This document shows positions 25,693 to 34,397 of a stretch of DNA of 64,000 nucleotides, one piece after another. The stretch spans positions 428,622 through 492,621 of the forward strand of contig CANNAD010000003.1 of NCBI GenBank assembly GCA_947502645.1, given 5' to 3'. A program made the position numbers and the translations under genes. The notes under the pieces were generated by a model, which was not told the origin of the DNA, searched no databases, and was given only the letters and a program-made list of their open reading frames with translations. Origin of the DNA: an uncultured Micrococcaceae bacterium. GTDB lineage: Bacteria > Actinomycetota > Actinomycetes > Actinomycetales > Micrococcaceae. The stretch's first letter is position 1, and each line of letters begins with the position of its first letter.

Positions 25693-27017
25693 ACCGAATG
25701 CCGTTCGTCGACGCCGAGCACCCTGGACAGGTAGGGGTTCACAAAAAGTCCTTCCGGATCGACGGCGGCCCGCTGCTTCCGGAACGCCCCGAACTGTGGG
25801 TAGAGCTGCTGGAAGTCCGTAGATGTACGCGTATGAAGCTTGCCCCAGTGCGGCCGTCCGCCGTGACTGACAAAGATGTTCTCGAGCGCACGGAAATACT
25901 CCTCATACGGTTCACATGAGTACCGGTGCACCGCAATGTACACGCTGGGCCGCTGATACGCGGTACTGAGCCAGACGTCGTCGGCTGCTGCCGTCCGGAC
26001 CTCGAGAGGAAAGGATATCCGTCCCGGAAAACTCTCCACTGCACGGCACACCTCGCGGAAGACCTTGGGGAAGGCCTCCAGCGGCATGGCATATTCCATC
26101 TCATTGAAGCGAACCCGGCGGGGGCTGACAAAGACGTTCCGGGAAAGATCTGTGTAGGTGCGTGGGGAAACGGCGCGGGTAGCGAAGTTGTTCATCGCGG
26201 GAATCAGCCGGGGTGCGGCCGCGCCGAGCCGGCAGATCGCGCTCAGCGCACCATTGCCCAGCACTTCATCATTCAGGAGCTTCGACCAGCGGGGAATCGG
26301 CGTCAACGTCGTATCCATGGGAAGTCTGGTGTTGCTTTTGGTGAGCACGCTGCTGGTGTAGGGAAACCAGTAGAACTCAAGATGATCGGTGCTGCGTGAC
26401 CGCTCCACGAAAGATTCGAGCACACTGTCCAGCGGTTCCAATGCCTCCTGGGCCTGCAGACAGAATAGGGGCACGCACTGCAGGGTGACCTCCAGAATCA
26501 CGCCGATAGCACCCAGCCCTACCTGGGCCGCCCGGAACAGGTCCGGATGATCCTCGGTGGAGCACGTCACCAACTCCCCCGAAGCCAGCGCGAGCGTCAG
26601 TGACCTCACCTGCCCGCCGAAGCCCGTGAACGCCAGGCCTGTGCCGTGCGTGCCCGTGGATATGGCGCCAGCCAGGGACTGGTGGTCAATATCGCCCATA
26701 TTCTCCAGCGCCAGACCGTACCGGGCCAGCAGCGGACCAACGTCACGCAGACGCGTTCCGCCCTTGATCGTTGCCCGGCAGCGGTCAAGGTCCACACTGA
26801 TCACACCGCTGATATCATCCAGAGTCAGCTGGACGCCGTCGGTGGCGGCGATGTCGGAAAATGAATGCCCGGCGCCCATGACTTTGACCTTGTGACCGCG
26901 GCTCGAGGCGTCGGCCAGCACGTCCAGAATGCCATCGTACGACGACGGCGAGGCAACGCGCGCAGGCACCGAAGTCACGCCGCCGCTCCAGTTCTGCCAG
27001 CTTCTCTTCCTGCTCAC
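25689..27017 (-). CDS. FAD-linked sugar-lactone oxidase (D-arabinono-1,4-lactone oxidase type)
   Basis: 442 residues of the vanillyl-alcohol-oxidase fold. The FAD domain shows VKVMGAGHSFSDIAATDGV and SLAGAISTGTHGTG; the C-terminal ALO domain ends with GGRPHWGKLHT, the HWGK motif conserved in aldonolactone oxidases. Relatives oxidise L-gulono-, D-arabinono- or xylitol-type substrates. Overlaps on both sides (4 bases each) couple it to the PLP enzyme upstream and the thioesterase downstream. The true substrate cannot be read. Confidence 0.9.
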   Translation of the reverse strand: MSRKRSWQNWSGGVTSVPARVASPSSYDGILDVLADASSRGHKVKVMGAGHSFSDIAATDGVQLTLDDISGVISVDLDRCRATIKGGTRLRDVGPLLARYGLALENMGDIDHQSLAGAISTGTHGTGLAFTGFGGQVRSLTLALASGELVTCSTEDHPDLFRAAQVGLGAIGVILEVTLQCVPLFCLQAQEALEPLDSVLESFVERSRSTDHLEFYWFPYTSSVLTKSNTRLPMDTTLTPIPRWSKLLNDEVLGNGALSAICRLGAAAPRLIPAMNNFATRAVSPRTYTDLSRNVFVSPRRVRFNEMEYAMPLEAFPKVFREVCRAVESFPGRISFPLEVRTAAADDVWLSTAYQRPSVYIAVHRYSCEPYEEYFRALENIFVSHGGRPHWGKLHTRTSTDFQQLYPQFGAFRKQRAAVDPEGLFVNPYLSRVLGVDERHSV

Positions 27018-28207
27018 AGGAACGCCTTTCCTTCGCCGCGGTAGGTGGGCCAGAGATCAACCACTTCCCCGCTGTCGATCACCGCATATTCGTTGAGATG
27101 CTCGGCCATTTCTCCACCCTTGGCGTGGCGAAAAAAGACTGGGTCGCCCAGCGACATGGTGTTGGCTGCCACACCGGAGAGCGGAGTCTGGACTTCTCCG
27201 GCCGCCTCGGTGGCGGCGTAGGACAACCCCTGCGGCCATGCGACGGTGGGCAGCCGGCTCTGGTCGGGTGGCCCCGAAGCGATCCAGCCTCCGCCCAGCA
27301 CCGTGACGGTTCGGGGATTCGGCCGCCGCACGACGTCGAGCACAAAGAACTGGGCCGGACGTGGGCTGAACGCCGTGTAGTGGTCAAAGAGACCCGGGCC
27401 CATGAGGCCGGAGCCTGCCGCCATCTCTGTCACGGACGGATCCGCTGACGTTGATTCCAGGGATCCGGTTCCGCCGCCGTTGACGAACTCCAGGTCCGCG
27501 ACCGCGCGTACGGCGTCCACCGCTTCGCCGCGGCGGGTGGCGATCTCTGTGGCGGAAAGCTTCTGCATCAGCCGGACTGCGAGCGCGCGGGGTGAACTTC
27601 CGGCGTTTCCCACTCCCGCGATCTGCCCCTCGTACGCCATCATTCCCACCAGGGAAAAGCCGGGCCTCCGGGCGATGGTGGTAGCCAGGCGCGCGGCATC
27701 GTCGGCGGTTCGAACAGGGCTGCGCAGTGCCCCGGCGCGCACTCCCCTGACGGGTTGGTACGCAGCGTCCAGCTCCACGCAGAGCCTCAGTTCCTGGTGG
27801 CCGGGAGCTGCTGCATCAATGAGGTCGAGTTGGTCCGCCGAGTCCACCATAAGAGTGATCGCTGACCGGGCGGCGTCGTCGTTCGCCAACTCCCGGAGCG
27901 CGGGACCGTTGGTGGTGGGGTAACCAACCACGATGTCGTCGCTAACGCCTTGCTGGTGGAGCCACAAGGCTTCGGGAAGTGTGTAGGCAAGGACGCCCTG
28001 ATAGCCATCAAGCTGGATGGCGTTCTCAACGCTTCGACGGATACGCAACGATTTCGATGCCACCCGGATGGGCTTCCCGGCCGCCCGCAGACGCATCGAT
28101 TCGGCGTTGGCCTGAAAAGCCGCAAGGTCAACCATTCCCAGTGGCCGCGAGGTGAGCCCAGCACCCTCCAGCGCGGCGCCGTAGGCATGAAATTGTTGGT
28201 GATCCAT
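27014..28207 (-). CDS. PLP-dependent amino acid deaminase/aldolase (D-threonine aldolase-like)
   Basis: About 397 residues with the fold-type III (alanine racemase-like) PLP barrel. The PLP lysine lies in IRVASKSLRIRRSV near residue 65; LVGMMAYEGQIAG and LEFVNGGGTGS follow, and the C-terminal domain contains the HLNEYAVI segment typical of metal-dependent D-threonine aldolase/D-serine dehydratase relatives. I prefer ATG 28207 (GGGACGGGAG upstream); an ATG at 28252 would add 15 low-complexity residues. First gene of the coupled operon with the lactone oxidase and thioesterase. Confidence 0.85.
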   Translation of the reverse strand: MDHQQFHAYGAALEGAGLTSRPLGMVDLAAFQANAESMRLRAAGKPIRVASKSLRIRRSVENAIQLDGYQGVLAYTLPEALWLHQQGVSDDIVVGYPTTNGPALRELANDDAARSAITLMVDSADQLDLIDAAAPGHQELRLCVELDAAYQPVRGVRAGALRSPVRTADDAARLATTIARRPGFSLVGMMAYEGQIAGVGNAGSSPRALAVRLMQKLSATEIATRRGEAVDAVRAVADLEFVNGGGTGSLESTSADPSVTEMAAGSGLMGPGLFDHYTAFSPRPAQFFVLDVVRRPNPRTVTVLGGGWIASGPPDQSRLPTVAWPQGLSYAATEAAGEVQTPLSGVAANTMSLGDPVFFRHAKGGEMAEHLNEYAVIDSGEVVDLWPTYRGEGKAFL

Positions 28208-28295
28208 CGCTCCCGTCCCGTCTGGCAGCCCTGATGGGACGCTGTGACGCATCCCACTCTAGGCTACGGGGAAGTCAACAGAAACGCCGGGCTTC

Positions 28296-28913
28296 TCAGG
28301 TGCGCTGGACCTGAGCGAGGAGTTCCTCAAACGGGAGCGATTCCATGGGATCATTTTTGCTGGATGGCTTCTCCCCGAGGACGTCCCGGCTCAGCTCGAG
28401 GGCTGCCCGCTGCACGCGGTCTGCGAGCGCGGTTCCTTCGCCGCTGCCCCAGTCATCGGGTGCGGCGAAGACGGCCGTCGGCATGACGTGGGCCCGCAGG
28501 TAGGAGAACATGGGCCGCACTGCGTAGTCCATGACCATTGAGTGTCTGGCGCTTCCGCCAGTCATTCCGACGATGGTCGGCTTGCCTTCGAGAGCCTTGT
28601 TGTCGATGACGTCGAAGAAGGATTTGAAGAGTCCGCTGAATGACGCGGTGAAGACCGGGCCGACGGCGATGATTCCGTCTGCTTCGGTGACCTGATCGAT
28701 GACGGCGGCAAGCGGGGGTGCGGCGAATCCGGTGACGAGGTTGTTGGCGATGTCCACGGCGTGGTCGCGGAGTTCGATGACGTCCAATTCGGCGTCCTGT
28801 CCCTGCAGCTGGAGTTCCTGGACGACGGCGGCTCCGAGCCTGTCGGCGAGCATCCGCGACGACGACGGCGTGCCGAGTCCTGCTGATATGGCCACTATTT
28901 TGCGGGCTGCCAT
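28296..28913 (-). CDS. NAD(P)H-dependent FMN reductase, CE1759 family
   Basis: 205-residue flavodoxin-like reductase. The N-terminal KIVAISAGLGTPSSSRMLAD binds FMN phosphate; VGPVFTASFSGLFKSFFDVID and GMTGGSARHSMVM follow as in the CE1759 group. These reductases supply reduced FMN to luciferase-like monooxygenases; one such enzyme is at 15.7-16.7 kb. It is divergent from the TetR/efflux/PKS genes, so a link to their flavin chemistry is possible. Confidence 0.9.
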   Translation of the reverse strand: MAARKIVAISAGLGTPSSSRMLADRLGAAVVQELQLQGQDAELDVIELRDHAVDIANNLVTGFAAPPLAAVIDQVTEADGIIAVGPVFTASFSGLFKSFFDVIDNKALEGKPTIVGMTGGSARHSMVMDYAVRPMFSYLRAHVMPTAVFAAPDDWGSGEGTALADRVQRAALELSRDVLGEKPSSKNDPMESLPFEELLAQVQRT

Positions 28914-28995
28914 CTGCTACCTCCATGTGTTTGATGCGTTTGCATACATAACCCAGAGGCAGGCCGCGATATTCCCCCGCCTGGGTGACGTAGAT

Positions 28996-29045
28996 TGCAC
29001 CTCTGCAACTTTGCAGTCATGCAACAACAGGTGCATAATAGTTGT
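28996..29045 (+). promoter_or_regulatory. Promoter with nested palindromes for the TetR/efflux/PKS genes
   Basis: TTGCAG (29011-29016), 17 bases, CATAAT (29034-29039), then only 6 bases to the GTG start at 29046, so the mRNA is probably leaderless. Palindromes cover it: TGCACCT...AGGTGCA (28996-29002, 29029-29035), CTGCAA-CT-TTGCAG (29003-29016) and TTGCA-GTCA-TGCAA (29011-29024). They are likely binding sites of the TetR it drives. Confidence 0.7.
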
Positions 29046-29678
29046 GTGAGCGAACTACTTTCTACCTCCCTGAGGGACCGGAAACGAACCGAGACGTGGT
29101 CGGCAATCCACAATGCCGCCACCAACCTCACGCTGGCCAACGGCGGTCCCACGCAGGTGACCGTCGAAGACATCACCCAGCAGGCCAACGTCTCCCAGCG
29201 GACGTTCTTCAACTACTTCGCCACCAAGGAAGATGCCATCCTGGGCCTTCAGGAACCTGTCATCGAACAGCACGTCCGCGAACAGCTGGACCTCTCCACT
29301 AACGTCCTTGAACGTGTTTCGCACCTGCTGCTGACCGTCGGCCAGAGCACCTTCGCCGGGGACCGGGAAACGAGCCTCAGGTTCGAAGTCCTGGAAAAGT
29401 ATCCCGAACTGATACACCGCAGGCTTTCGTACATCGCCAAGGTGGAAACGCTGGTCATCGACCTCGTCGAATCCCAGCTCGCGGCATCGCCACAATGGAA
29501 TGCAGATTTCCCGGATATGCCTCCCGGTGAATCCGCACGGCTCATTGTTCTGATGGGCAGTGCCACCATGCGGTTCGCCATGCAGAGCAACAAACCCACG
29601 AGGAGCCGCGACGCACAGTTCGCCGCCCTCGACGACGCCACAACACTTCTTCGCAAGATCCTAAGGAAGGTCCAATGA
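29046..29678 (+). CDS. TetR-family regulator of the adjacent efflux pump
   Basis: About 210 residues. The helix-turn-helix is at about 10-60 (QVTVEDITQQANVSQRTFFN, then YFATKEDAILG). GTG 29046 begins VSELLSTSLRDRKR, the usual N-terminus, and lies 6 bases after a clear -10 box. Its stop overlaps the MFS pump start by 4 bases, so the repressor and pump are translated together, a classic drug-responsive pair. The pump is followed by polyketide genes, so the effector may be the pathway product. Confidence 0.92.
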   Translation: MSELLSTSLRDRKRTETWSAIHNAATNLTLANGGPTQVTVEDITQQANVSQRTFFNYFATKEDAILGLQEPVIEQHVREQLDLSTNVLERVSHLLLTVGQSTFAGDRETSLRFEVLEKYPELIHRRLSYIAKVETLVIDLVESQLAASPQWNADFPDMPPGESARLIVLMGSATMRFAMQSNKPTRSRDAQFAALDDATTLLRKILRKVQ

Positions 29679-31255
29679 CCAGGACTGAAGCCGACCTCAA
29701 CCGGCCCCCGGTAGAAACAGCCGCCAAGCCCGGAATCATCCTCCTCTTCGTGGGGCTGATGCTTTCGATGCTGCTTGCATCACTGAGCCAGACGGTCCTG
29801 AGCACCGCGCTGCCCACCATCGTCGGGGAGCTCGACGGCGTTGACCAGATGCTCTGGGTGATGACTGCTTTCATCCTTGCCTCCACCATCATGATGCCCA
29901 TCTACGGCAAAATGGGCGACCTCATCGGGCGCAAACCTCTCCTGATCGCCGCGATCAGCCTCTTCATGGCGGGTTCGGTTGTGGGCGGGCTCGCCGAGTC
30001 GATGCCCGTGCTCATCGCTGGACGCGTCATTCAGGGTCTGGGAGGCGGCGGTCTGATCATTCTCTCCCAAGCAATCATTGCCGACGTCGTCCCCGCCCGC
30101 GAGCGCGGGAAGTATATGGGAATCATGGGCGGCGTCTTTGCCCTGTCCTCGGTAGCGGGCCCCTTGCTGGGCGGCTGGTTCACTGAGAGCATCGGCTGGC
30201 GCTGGACGTTCTGGATCAACCTGCCTCTCGGGGTTCTTGCCCTCGTGGCCGCAATTTTCCTGCTGCACCTACCAAAGGGCCATTCCAGCCGTCCGAAGAT
30301 CGACTACCTGGGCATGGCGGTTCTTGCCGTGTCCACCACCGCCCTGGTTCTTGCATCCTCGTGGGGCGGTCACCGGTATGACTGGTCATCGCCGGAGATC
30401 CTCAGTCTGCTGGCCGTGGCCCTGATCGGCGCAACTCTTTTCGTGTTCATCGAACGCCGGGCAGTAGAACCCGTCATCCCCATGCACCTTTTCAGGGAAC
30501 GTAATTTCAATCTGACCACAGCCGCGGGCCTGCTCATCGGCGTTGCGATGTTCGGTGTGCTCGGGTACATGCCCACCTACATCCAGATGGTCACCGGCGT
30601 TTCGGCCACCCACGCCGGGCTGCTGATGGTTCCCATGATGGGCTCAATTCTCATCTCCTCCGTCACCTCGGGGTTCCTGATCAGCAAATACGGCCGGTAC
30701 AAGTGGATGCCAATCGCCGGCACCCTCATTGTCGGCGTCGCCATGGCCCTCCTGTCCACGCTGGAAGTGGACACATCGCTGGTAACCATGTGCTTCTACA
30801 TCGGCCTGCTCGGTTTGGGTCTTGGGCTCTCCATGCAGGTCCTGGTCCTCATTGTCCAGAACACGTTTCCCAACTCGCAGGTTGGTACCGCCACAGCATC
30901 CAACAACTACTTCCGCCAGATTGGCGCGTCCCTCGGATCCGCCGTCGTCGGCAGTCTGTTCACCGGTCGGCTGCTGCAGCTCCTGGCAGAAAAAATGCCA
31001 GCCGACGCAGCCTCGGCCACCGGCGGGGCAACCAGCCTCACACCGGGGGTCGTGCACAAATTGCCGGACATGCTGCGTGAGCCGATCATTGACTCCTACA
31101 ACGAGGCGCTGACGCCGATCTTCCTGTTCATGGTGCCCTTGGCTATCGTCGCTGCCATCCTGTTGGCCCTCGTCAAGGAAGTTCCGTTGGCGACGACCAT
31201 CGAGCGCGATATCGTCGCGGAATCCCTTGCCGAGGAGGATCGGTCAGCCTACTGA
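29675..31255 (+). CDS. MFS multidrug efflux pump, DHA2 (EmrB/QacA) family
   Basis: 526 residues with about 14 predicted helices. Seen: the loop motif GKMGDLIGRKPLLI, the antiporter motif region GGVFALSSVAGPLLGGWFTE, and ATASNNYFRQIGASLGSAVVG. It exports hydrophobic compounds in exchange for protons. It is coupled to the TetR gene and lies 37 bases before the type III PKS gene in the same direction, so it may export the polyketide or give resistance to it. Confidence 0.92.
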   Translation: MTRTEADLNRPPVETAAKPGIILLFVGLMLSMLLASLSQTVLSTALPTIVGELDGVDQMLWVMTAFILASTIMMPIYGKMGDLIGRKPLLIAAISLFMAGSVVGGLAESMPVLIAGRVIQGLGGGGLIILSQAIIADVVPARERGKYMGIMGGVFALSSVAGPLLGGWFTESIGWRWTFWINLPLGVLALVAAIFLLHLPKGHSSRPKIDYLGMAVLAVSTTALVLASSWGGHRYDWSSPEILSLLAVALIGATLFVFIERRAVEPVIPMHLFRERNFNLTTAAGLLIGVAMFGVLGYMPTYIQMVTGVSATHAGLLMVPMMGSILISSVTSGFLISKYGRYKWMPIAGTLIVGVAMALLSTLEVDTSLVTMCFYIGLLGLGLGLSMQVLVLIVQNTFPNSQVGTATASNNYFRQIGASLGSAVVGSLFTGRLLQLLAEKMPADAASATGGATSLTPGVVHKLPDMLREPIIDSYNEALTPIFLFMVPLAIVAAILLALVKEVPLATTIERDIVAESLAEEDRSAY

Positions 31256-31292
31256 CATTGTGTTCTGGGGTGCGGTCCTCTAAGAATGAACT

Positions 31293-32474
31293 ATGACGGC
31301 CACACTGAGATCACTCGAGACAGCCATCCCTTCCACTGTGCTGGTTCAGCCGGAGGTACGCGACGTGTTCGCGGAACAACCCGGACTCACCAGATTGGGA
31401 CAGCGCCTGGTCCGCACCTCATTCGATCAGTCAGGCATCGAAACCCGTTACAGCGCCGTCGAGGAACTCTCTCTCACCAGCACGGCCGAGAATCCATTGT
31501 TCTTCAACCCTGCTGACCGCACGATCCTCAGCCCCAGCACGCGGGTCCGCAACGAGATCTTCGCCGAGCAGGCAACTCCGCTCTTCATTGAAGCGGCCCG
31601 CAAAGCGATTGAGGCCTGCGAAGGCATCGAAGCCAGCGACATCACCCACGTCATCACCGTCAGCTGCACCGGGTTCTTCAATCCCGGCCCGGACTACAAG
31701 ATTGTTCGCGGGCTCAACCTGAACCCGAGCGTCCAGCGTTCACACCTCGGTTTCATGGGCTGCTACGCCGCGTTCCCCGCGCTCCGCACAGCCAAGGCCT
31801 TCAGCGAGGCGGACCCCGACGCCGTCGTGCTGGTGGTCAGTGCCGAGTTGTGCTCGCTGCACGTACGGACGTCCAATGACCCTGACACCATCGTGGGCTC
31901 GTCACTCTTCGCCGACGGCGCCGCCGCCGCCATCGTTACCTCACGCGAGATCGAATCAAACCAACCGACCATCCGGCTCGACCACTTCGAAACAACCCTG
32001 ACACCAGTCGGTGAGGAATCCATGGCCTGGAACATCGGCGATGAAGGGTTCGAGATGGTGCTCGGCACCTACGTTCCGCACATCATCGACGAAAACATCA
32101 TCGGGGCGCTCGAACCGCTGCTGGCGCATGACCCCTCCGTGAACGGAAAACCGTACAGCGACATCACCCACTGGGGAATCCACCCCGGCGGCCGCAGCAT
32201 CCTGGACAAGGTTGAGGCCAAACTCGGCCTGAGCGAAGAGCAGCTCCGACCGGCCCGCGAAACGCTCCGCAACTACGGAAACATGTCCTCAGCAACGGTC
32301 ATGTTTGTCCTCAAGCACATTATGGAACTCGACGCCGGGCAAGAGAACGAACGGATCTGCTCCATGGCGTTCGGTCCCGGCCTCACGGTGGAAACCGGTC
32401 TCTTCACCAAGGTCAGCCCGGGTACCGGTTCGCAGAGCGAGGCCACACGTAAGCTCACCGGCGCCGGCGTCTGA
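31293..32474 (+). CDS. Type III polyketide synthase
   Basis: 393-residue chalcone-synthase-like homodimer that extends an acyl-CoA starter with malonyl-CoA and cyclises the product. The catalytic triad is intact: Cys157 in GFMGCYAAF, His297 in HPGGRS and Asn330 in NYGNMSS; the CoA-side motif TVSCTGFFNPGPDY is also present. The C-terminal FGPGLTVETGLF is typical. A methyltransferase gene starts 4 bases after its stop and an FAD hydroxylase follows, as in pathways making methylated quinone-type phenolic lipids (compare SrsABC of Streptomyces griseus). Confidence 0.95.
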   Translation: MTATLRSLETAIPSTVLVQPEVRDVFAEQPGLTRLGQRLVRTSFDQSGIETRYSAVEELSLTSTAENPLFFNPADRTILSPSTRVRNEIFAEQATPLFIEAARKAIEACEGIEASDITHVITVSCTGFFNPGPDYKIVRGLNLNPSVQRSHLGFMGCYAAFPALRTAKAFSEADPDAVVLVVSAELCSLHVRTSNDPDTIVGSSLFADGAAAAIVTSREIESNQPTIRLDHFETTLTPVGEESMAWNIGDEGFEMVLGTYVPHIIDENIIGALEPLLAHDPSVNGKPYSDITHWGIHPGGRSILDKVEAKLGLSEEQLRPARETLRNYGNMSSATVMFVLKHIMELDAGQENERICSMAFGPGLTVETGLFTKVSPGTGSQSEATRKLTGAGV

Positions 32475-32478
32475 CTCC

Positions 32479-33189
32479 ATGGACTACCCACTCCGCTTCC
32501 GGGCAACCGGCGCGGTCGAGGAAATGGACCGGCCCGACGCAGACCTCGCCATGCTCACCCGAACCTACGACCAGTTCCCGCTCATCAACGCCGTCGTGTC
32601 CGGGTGGAGAGCCGTCTACCGGGAGAAGATCCGGCCACACCTCAGCCCGACGTCGGCTTCCACACTTCTCGACGTCGGCTCCGGCGGCGGAGACCTGGCG
32701 CGCGCCCTCGCGCAGTGGGCCAAAAGGGACGCACTGTCGCTGACAATCACCGGGATCGATCCGGACGAACGCGCGCACCAGTATTCCGTCTCCAGACCCG
32801 CGCCGCCGGGCGTCACCTTCCGGGCTGCGTACAGCTCGGAAATCGTAGCCGAAGGGCAGCGCTATGACTTCGTCATCTCCAACCACGTCCTGCACCACCT
32901 CTCAGCCGTCGAGCTGCAGGGACTTCTGGCCGATTCCACGGAACTGGCCACCCGCGCCGCCATCCACAGCGACATCGCGCGCAGCCCCGTGGCATATGCC
33001 CTCTTCTCCGTCGGAACGCTGCCGTTCTTCCCCGGATCCTTCATCCGGCGCGACGGGCTCACCTCCATCCGGCGCAGCTACACGCCCGCTGAACTGGCCG
33101 CCGTCGTGCCCCCGCCATGGACCGTTGAACGCCGGATCCCGTGGGTGAACCTGCTACGCCTGGACTCGTCTGGGCCTGGGCCAGCATGA
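32479..33189 (+). CDS. Class I SAM-dependent methyltransferase
   Basis: 236 residues. The SAM-binding motif LLDVGSGGGDLARALAQWA is near residues 65-80, with ITGIDPDERAHQ and FVISNHVLHHLSAVE as motifs II and IV. ATG 32479 lies 4 bases after the PKS stop and its own stop overlaps the monooxygenase start by 4 bases, so it belongs to the PKS operon. Probable role: C- or O-methylation of the polyketide ring. It is not the ICMT-like type found in SrsB, so any similarity to that pathway is functional rather than by descent. Confidence 0.9.
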   Translation: MDYPLRFRATGAVEEMDRPDADLAMLTRTYDQFPLINAVVSGWRAVYREKIRPHLSPTSASTLLDVGSGGGDLARALAQWAKRDALSLTITGIDPDERAHQYSVSRPAPPGVTFRAAYSSEIVAEGQRYDFVISNHVLHHLSAVELQGLLADSTELATRAAIHSDIARSPVAYALFSVGTLPFFPGSFIRRDGLTSIRRSYTPAELAAVVPPPWTVERRIPWVNLLRLDSSGPGPA

Positions 33190-34364
33190 GCGGTAAGCAA
33201 CAGCCGACGCCGGATGTTCTGATTGCCGGCGGCGGGCCGGTCGGTATTTTCCTCGGAATCCTGCTGCTTCAGGCGGGCGTCAGCGTGCGCATCCTGGAGC
33301 AACGCCAGGTACGCAGCGGACATTCACGGGCGATCGGCATCCACCCGCCCGCGCTTCAGGCACTGGCCTCAGCTGGTGTCGCGGATCAGCTCATTGCCGA
33401 AGGAATACAGATCCGCCACGGTCAGGCGCGCAGCCAAGGGCAACCCCTGACAACACTGTCTTTCGCCGACGCCTCCCCCACCTACCCGTTTGTTCTGGCC
33501 CTGCCGCAGTGCCGCACCGACGACATCCTCGAACGCAGACTGCTGGAACTGGACCCGAACGCCCTGATGCGCGGCGTGCGGGTTCACAGCATGCACGACG
33601 ACGGCGCTGGCGTTCTGGTGCGCGCCGAACGCTCCCCCGGCGGTGACGCATTCGAGTTCAGAGCCCGACTGGGCATTGCAGCCGACGGCGCCAAGTCCGT
33701 CCTGCGGAACCGCACCGGGGTGGCTGTCCGCCGAACCGACTACCCGGACACCTACCTCATGGGAGACTTCGCCGACCCAGCCCCCAGAGGCCGCGAGCGC
33801 CAGGCCGTCCTCTACCTCGAGCCGGACGGCATCGTCGAGTCCTTCCCCTTGCCCGACGGTATCCGCCGCTGGGTTGTACGGACCCGCGCCCTCGTCCAGG
33901 AACCGACAGCCACCGGTCTCGCCGCGGAAATCGGGCACCGCACCGGCGTCGCCGTCGACCCCGACACCAACACCATGCTCAGCGCCTTCAACGTCCGGTC
34001 ACGGCTGGTCACACAAATGATCCACGGGCGGACCGCGCTGATCGGAGATGCGGCCCACGAAATCAGCCCCATCGGAGGGCAGGGCATGAATCTGGGATGG
34101 CTGGACGCCGCGGACCTCGCTCCGCTGATCGTGGCTTCCCTGCACGGTGCCATCACCGGCCCCGCCAGGGCGCGTGCCCTCGCTGCCTTTGACCGCCGAC
34201 GACGACGCGCCGCCGTCGTCGCTGCCCGTCAGGCCCACCTGAACATGATGCTCGGGCGTCCGCTGCCGGCGGGCGCGCTGGCCGCCCGAAACCGGGTTCT
34301 AACAGCCGCCATCAACGCCGGGCCCATAGGCGGTCTGGTCGCGAAGCGCTTCACGATGCACTAG
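33186..34364 (+). CDS. FAD-dependent aromatic monooxygenase
   Basis: 392-residue group A flavoprotein hydroxylase. The dinucleotide-binding VLIAGGGPVGIFLGILLLQ is at residues 11-29, the FAD motif GDAAHEISPIGGQGMNLG near 287, and the DG motif ADGAKSVLRNR near 170. It would hydroxylate the polyketide's aromatic ring. Last gene of the coupled PKS-methyltransferase-monooxygenase set; it converges on a flavin dehydrogenase gene. Confidence 0.92.
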   Translation: MSGKQQPTPDVLIAGGGPVGIFLGILLLQAGVSVRILEQRQVRSGHSRAIGIHPPALQALASAGVADQLIAEGIQIRHGQARSQGQPLTTLSFADASPTYPFVLALPQCRTDDILERRLLELDPNALMRGVRVHSMHDDGAGVLVRAERSPGGDAFEFRARLGIAADGAKSVLRNRTGVAVRRTDYPDTYLMGDFADPAPRGRERQAVLYLEPDGIVESFPLPDGIRRWVVRTRALVQEPTATGLAAEIGHRTGVAVDPDTNTMLSAFNVRSRLVTQMIHGRTALIGDAAHEISPIGGQGMNLGWLDAADLAPLIVASLHGAITGPARARALAAFDRRRRRAAVVAARQAHLNMMLGRPLPAGALAARNRVLTAAINAGPIGGLVAKRFTMH

Positions 34365-34397
34365 CGCGGTTCCGGGCGGCGTCCCTCTGTGTCAGCG

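Noticed and set aside
28265-28300. Possible third vapC-tail remnant (STETPGF on the plus strand)
   Set aside because: Only seven or eight residues resemble the tail at 7311 and 9258, and the flank does not match. Too short to separate from chance.
32305-32478. Upstream extension of the methyltransferase
   Set aside because: It overlaps the end of the PKS gene in another frame; ATG 32479 fits the domain start.
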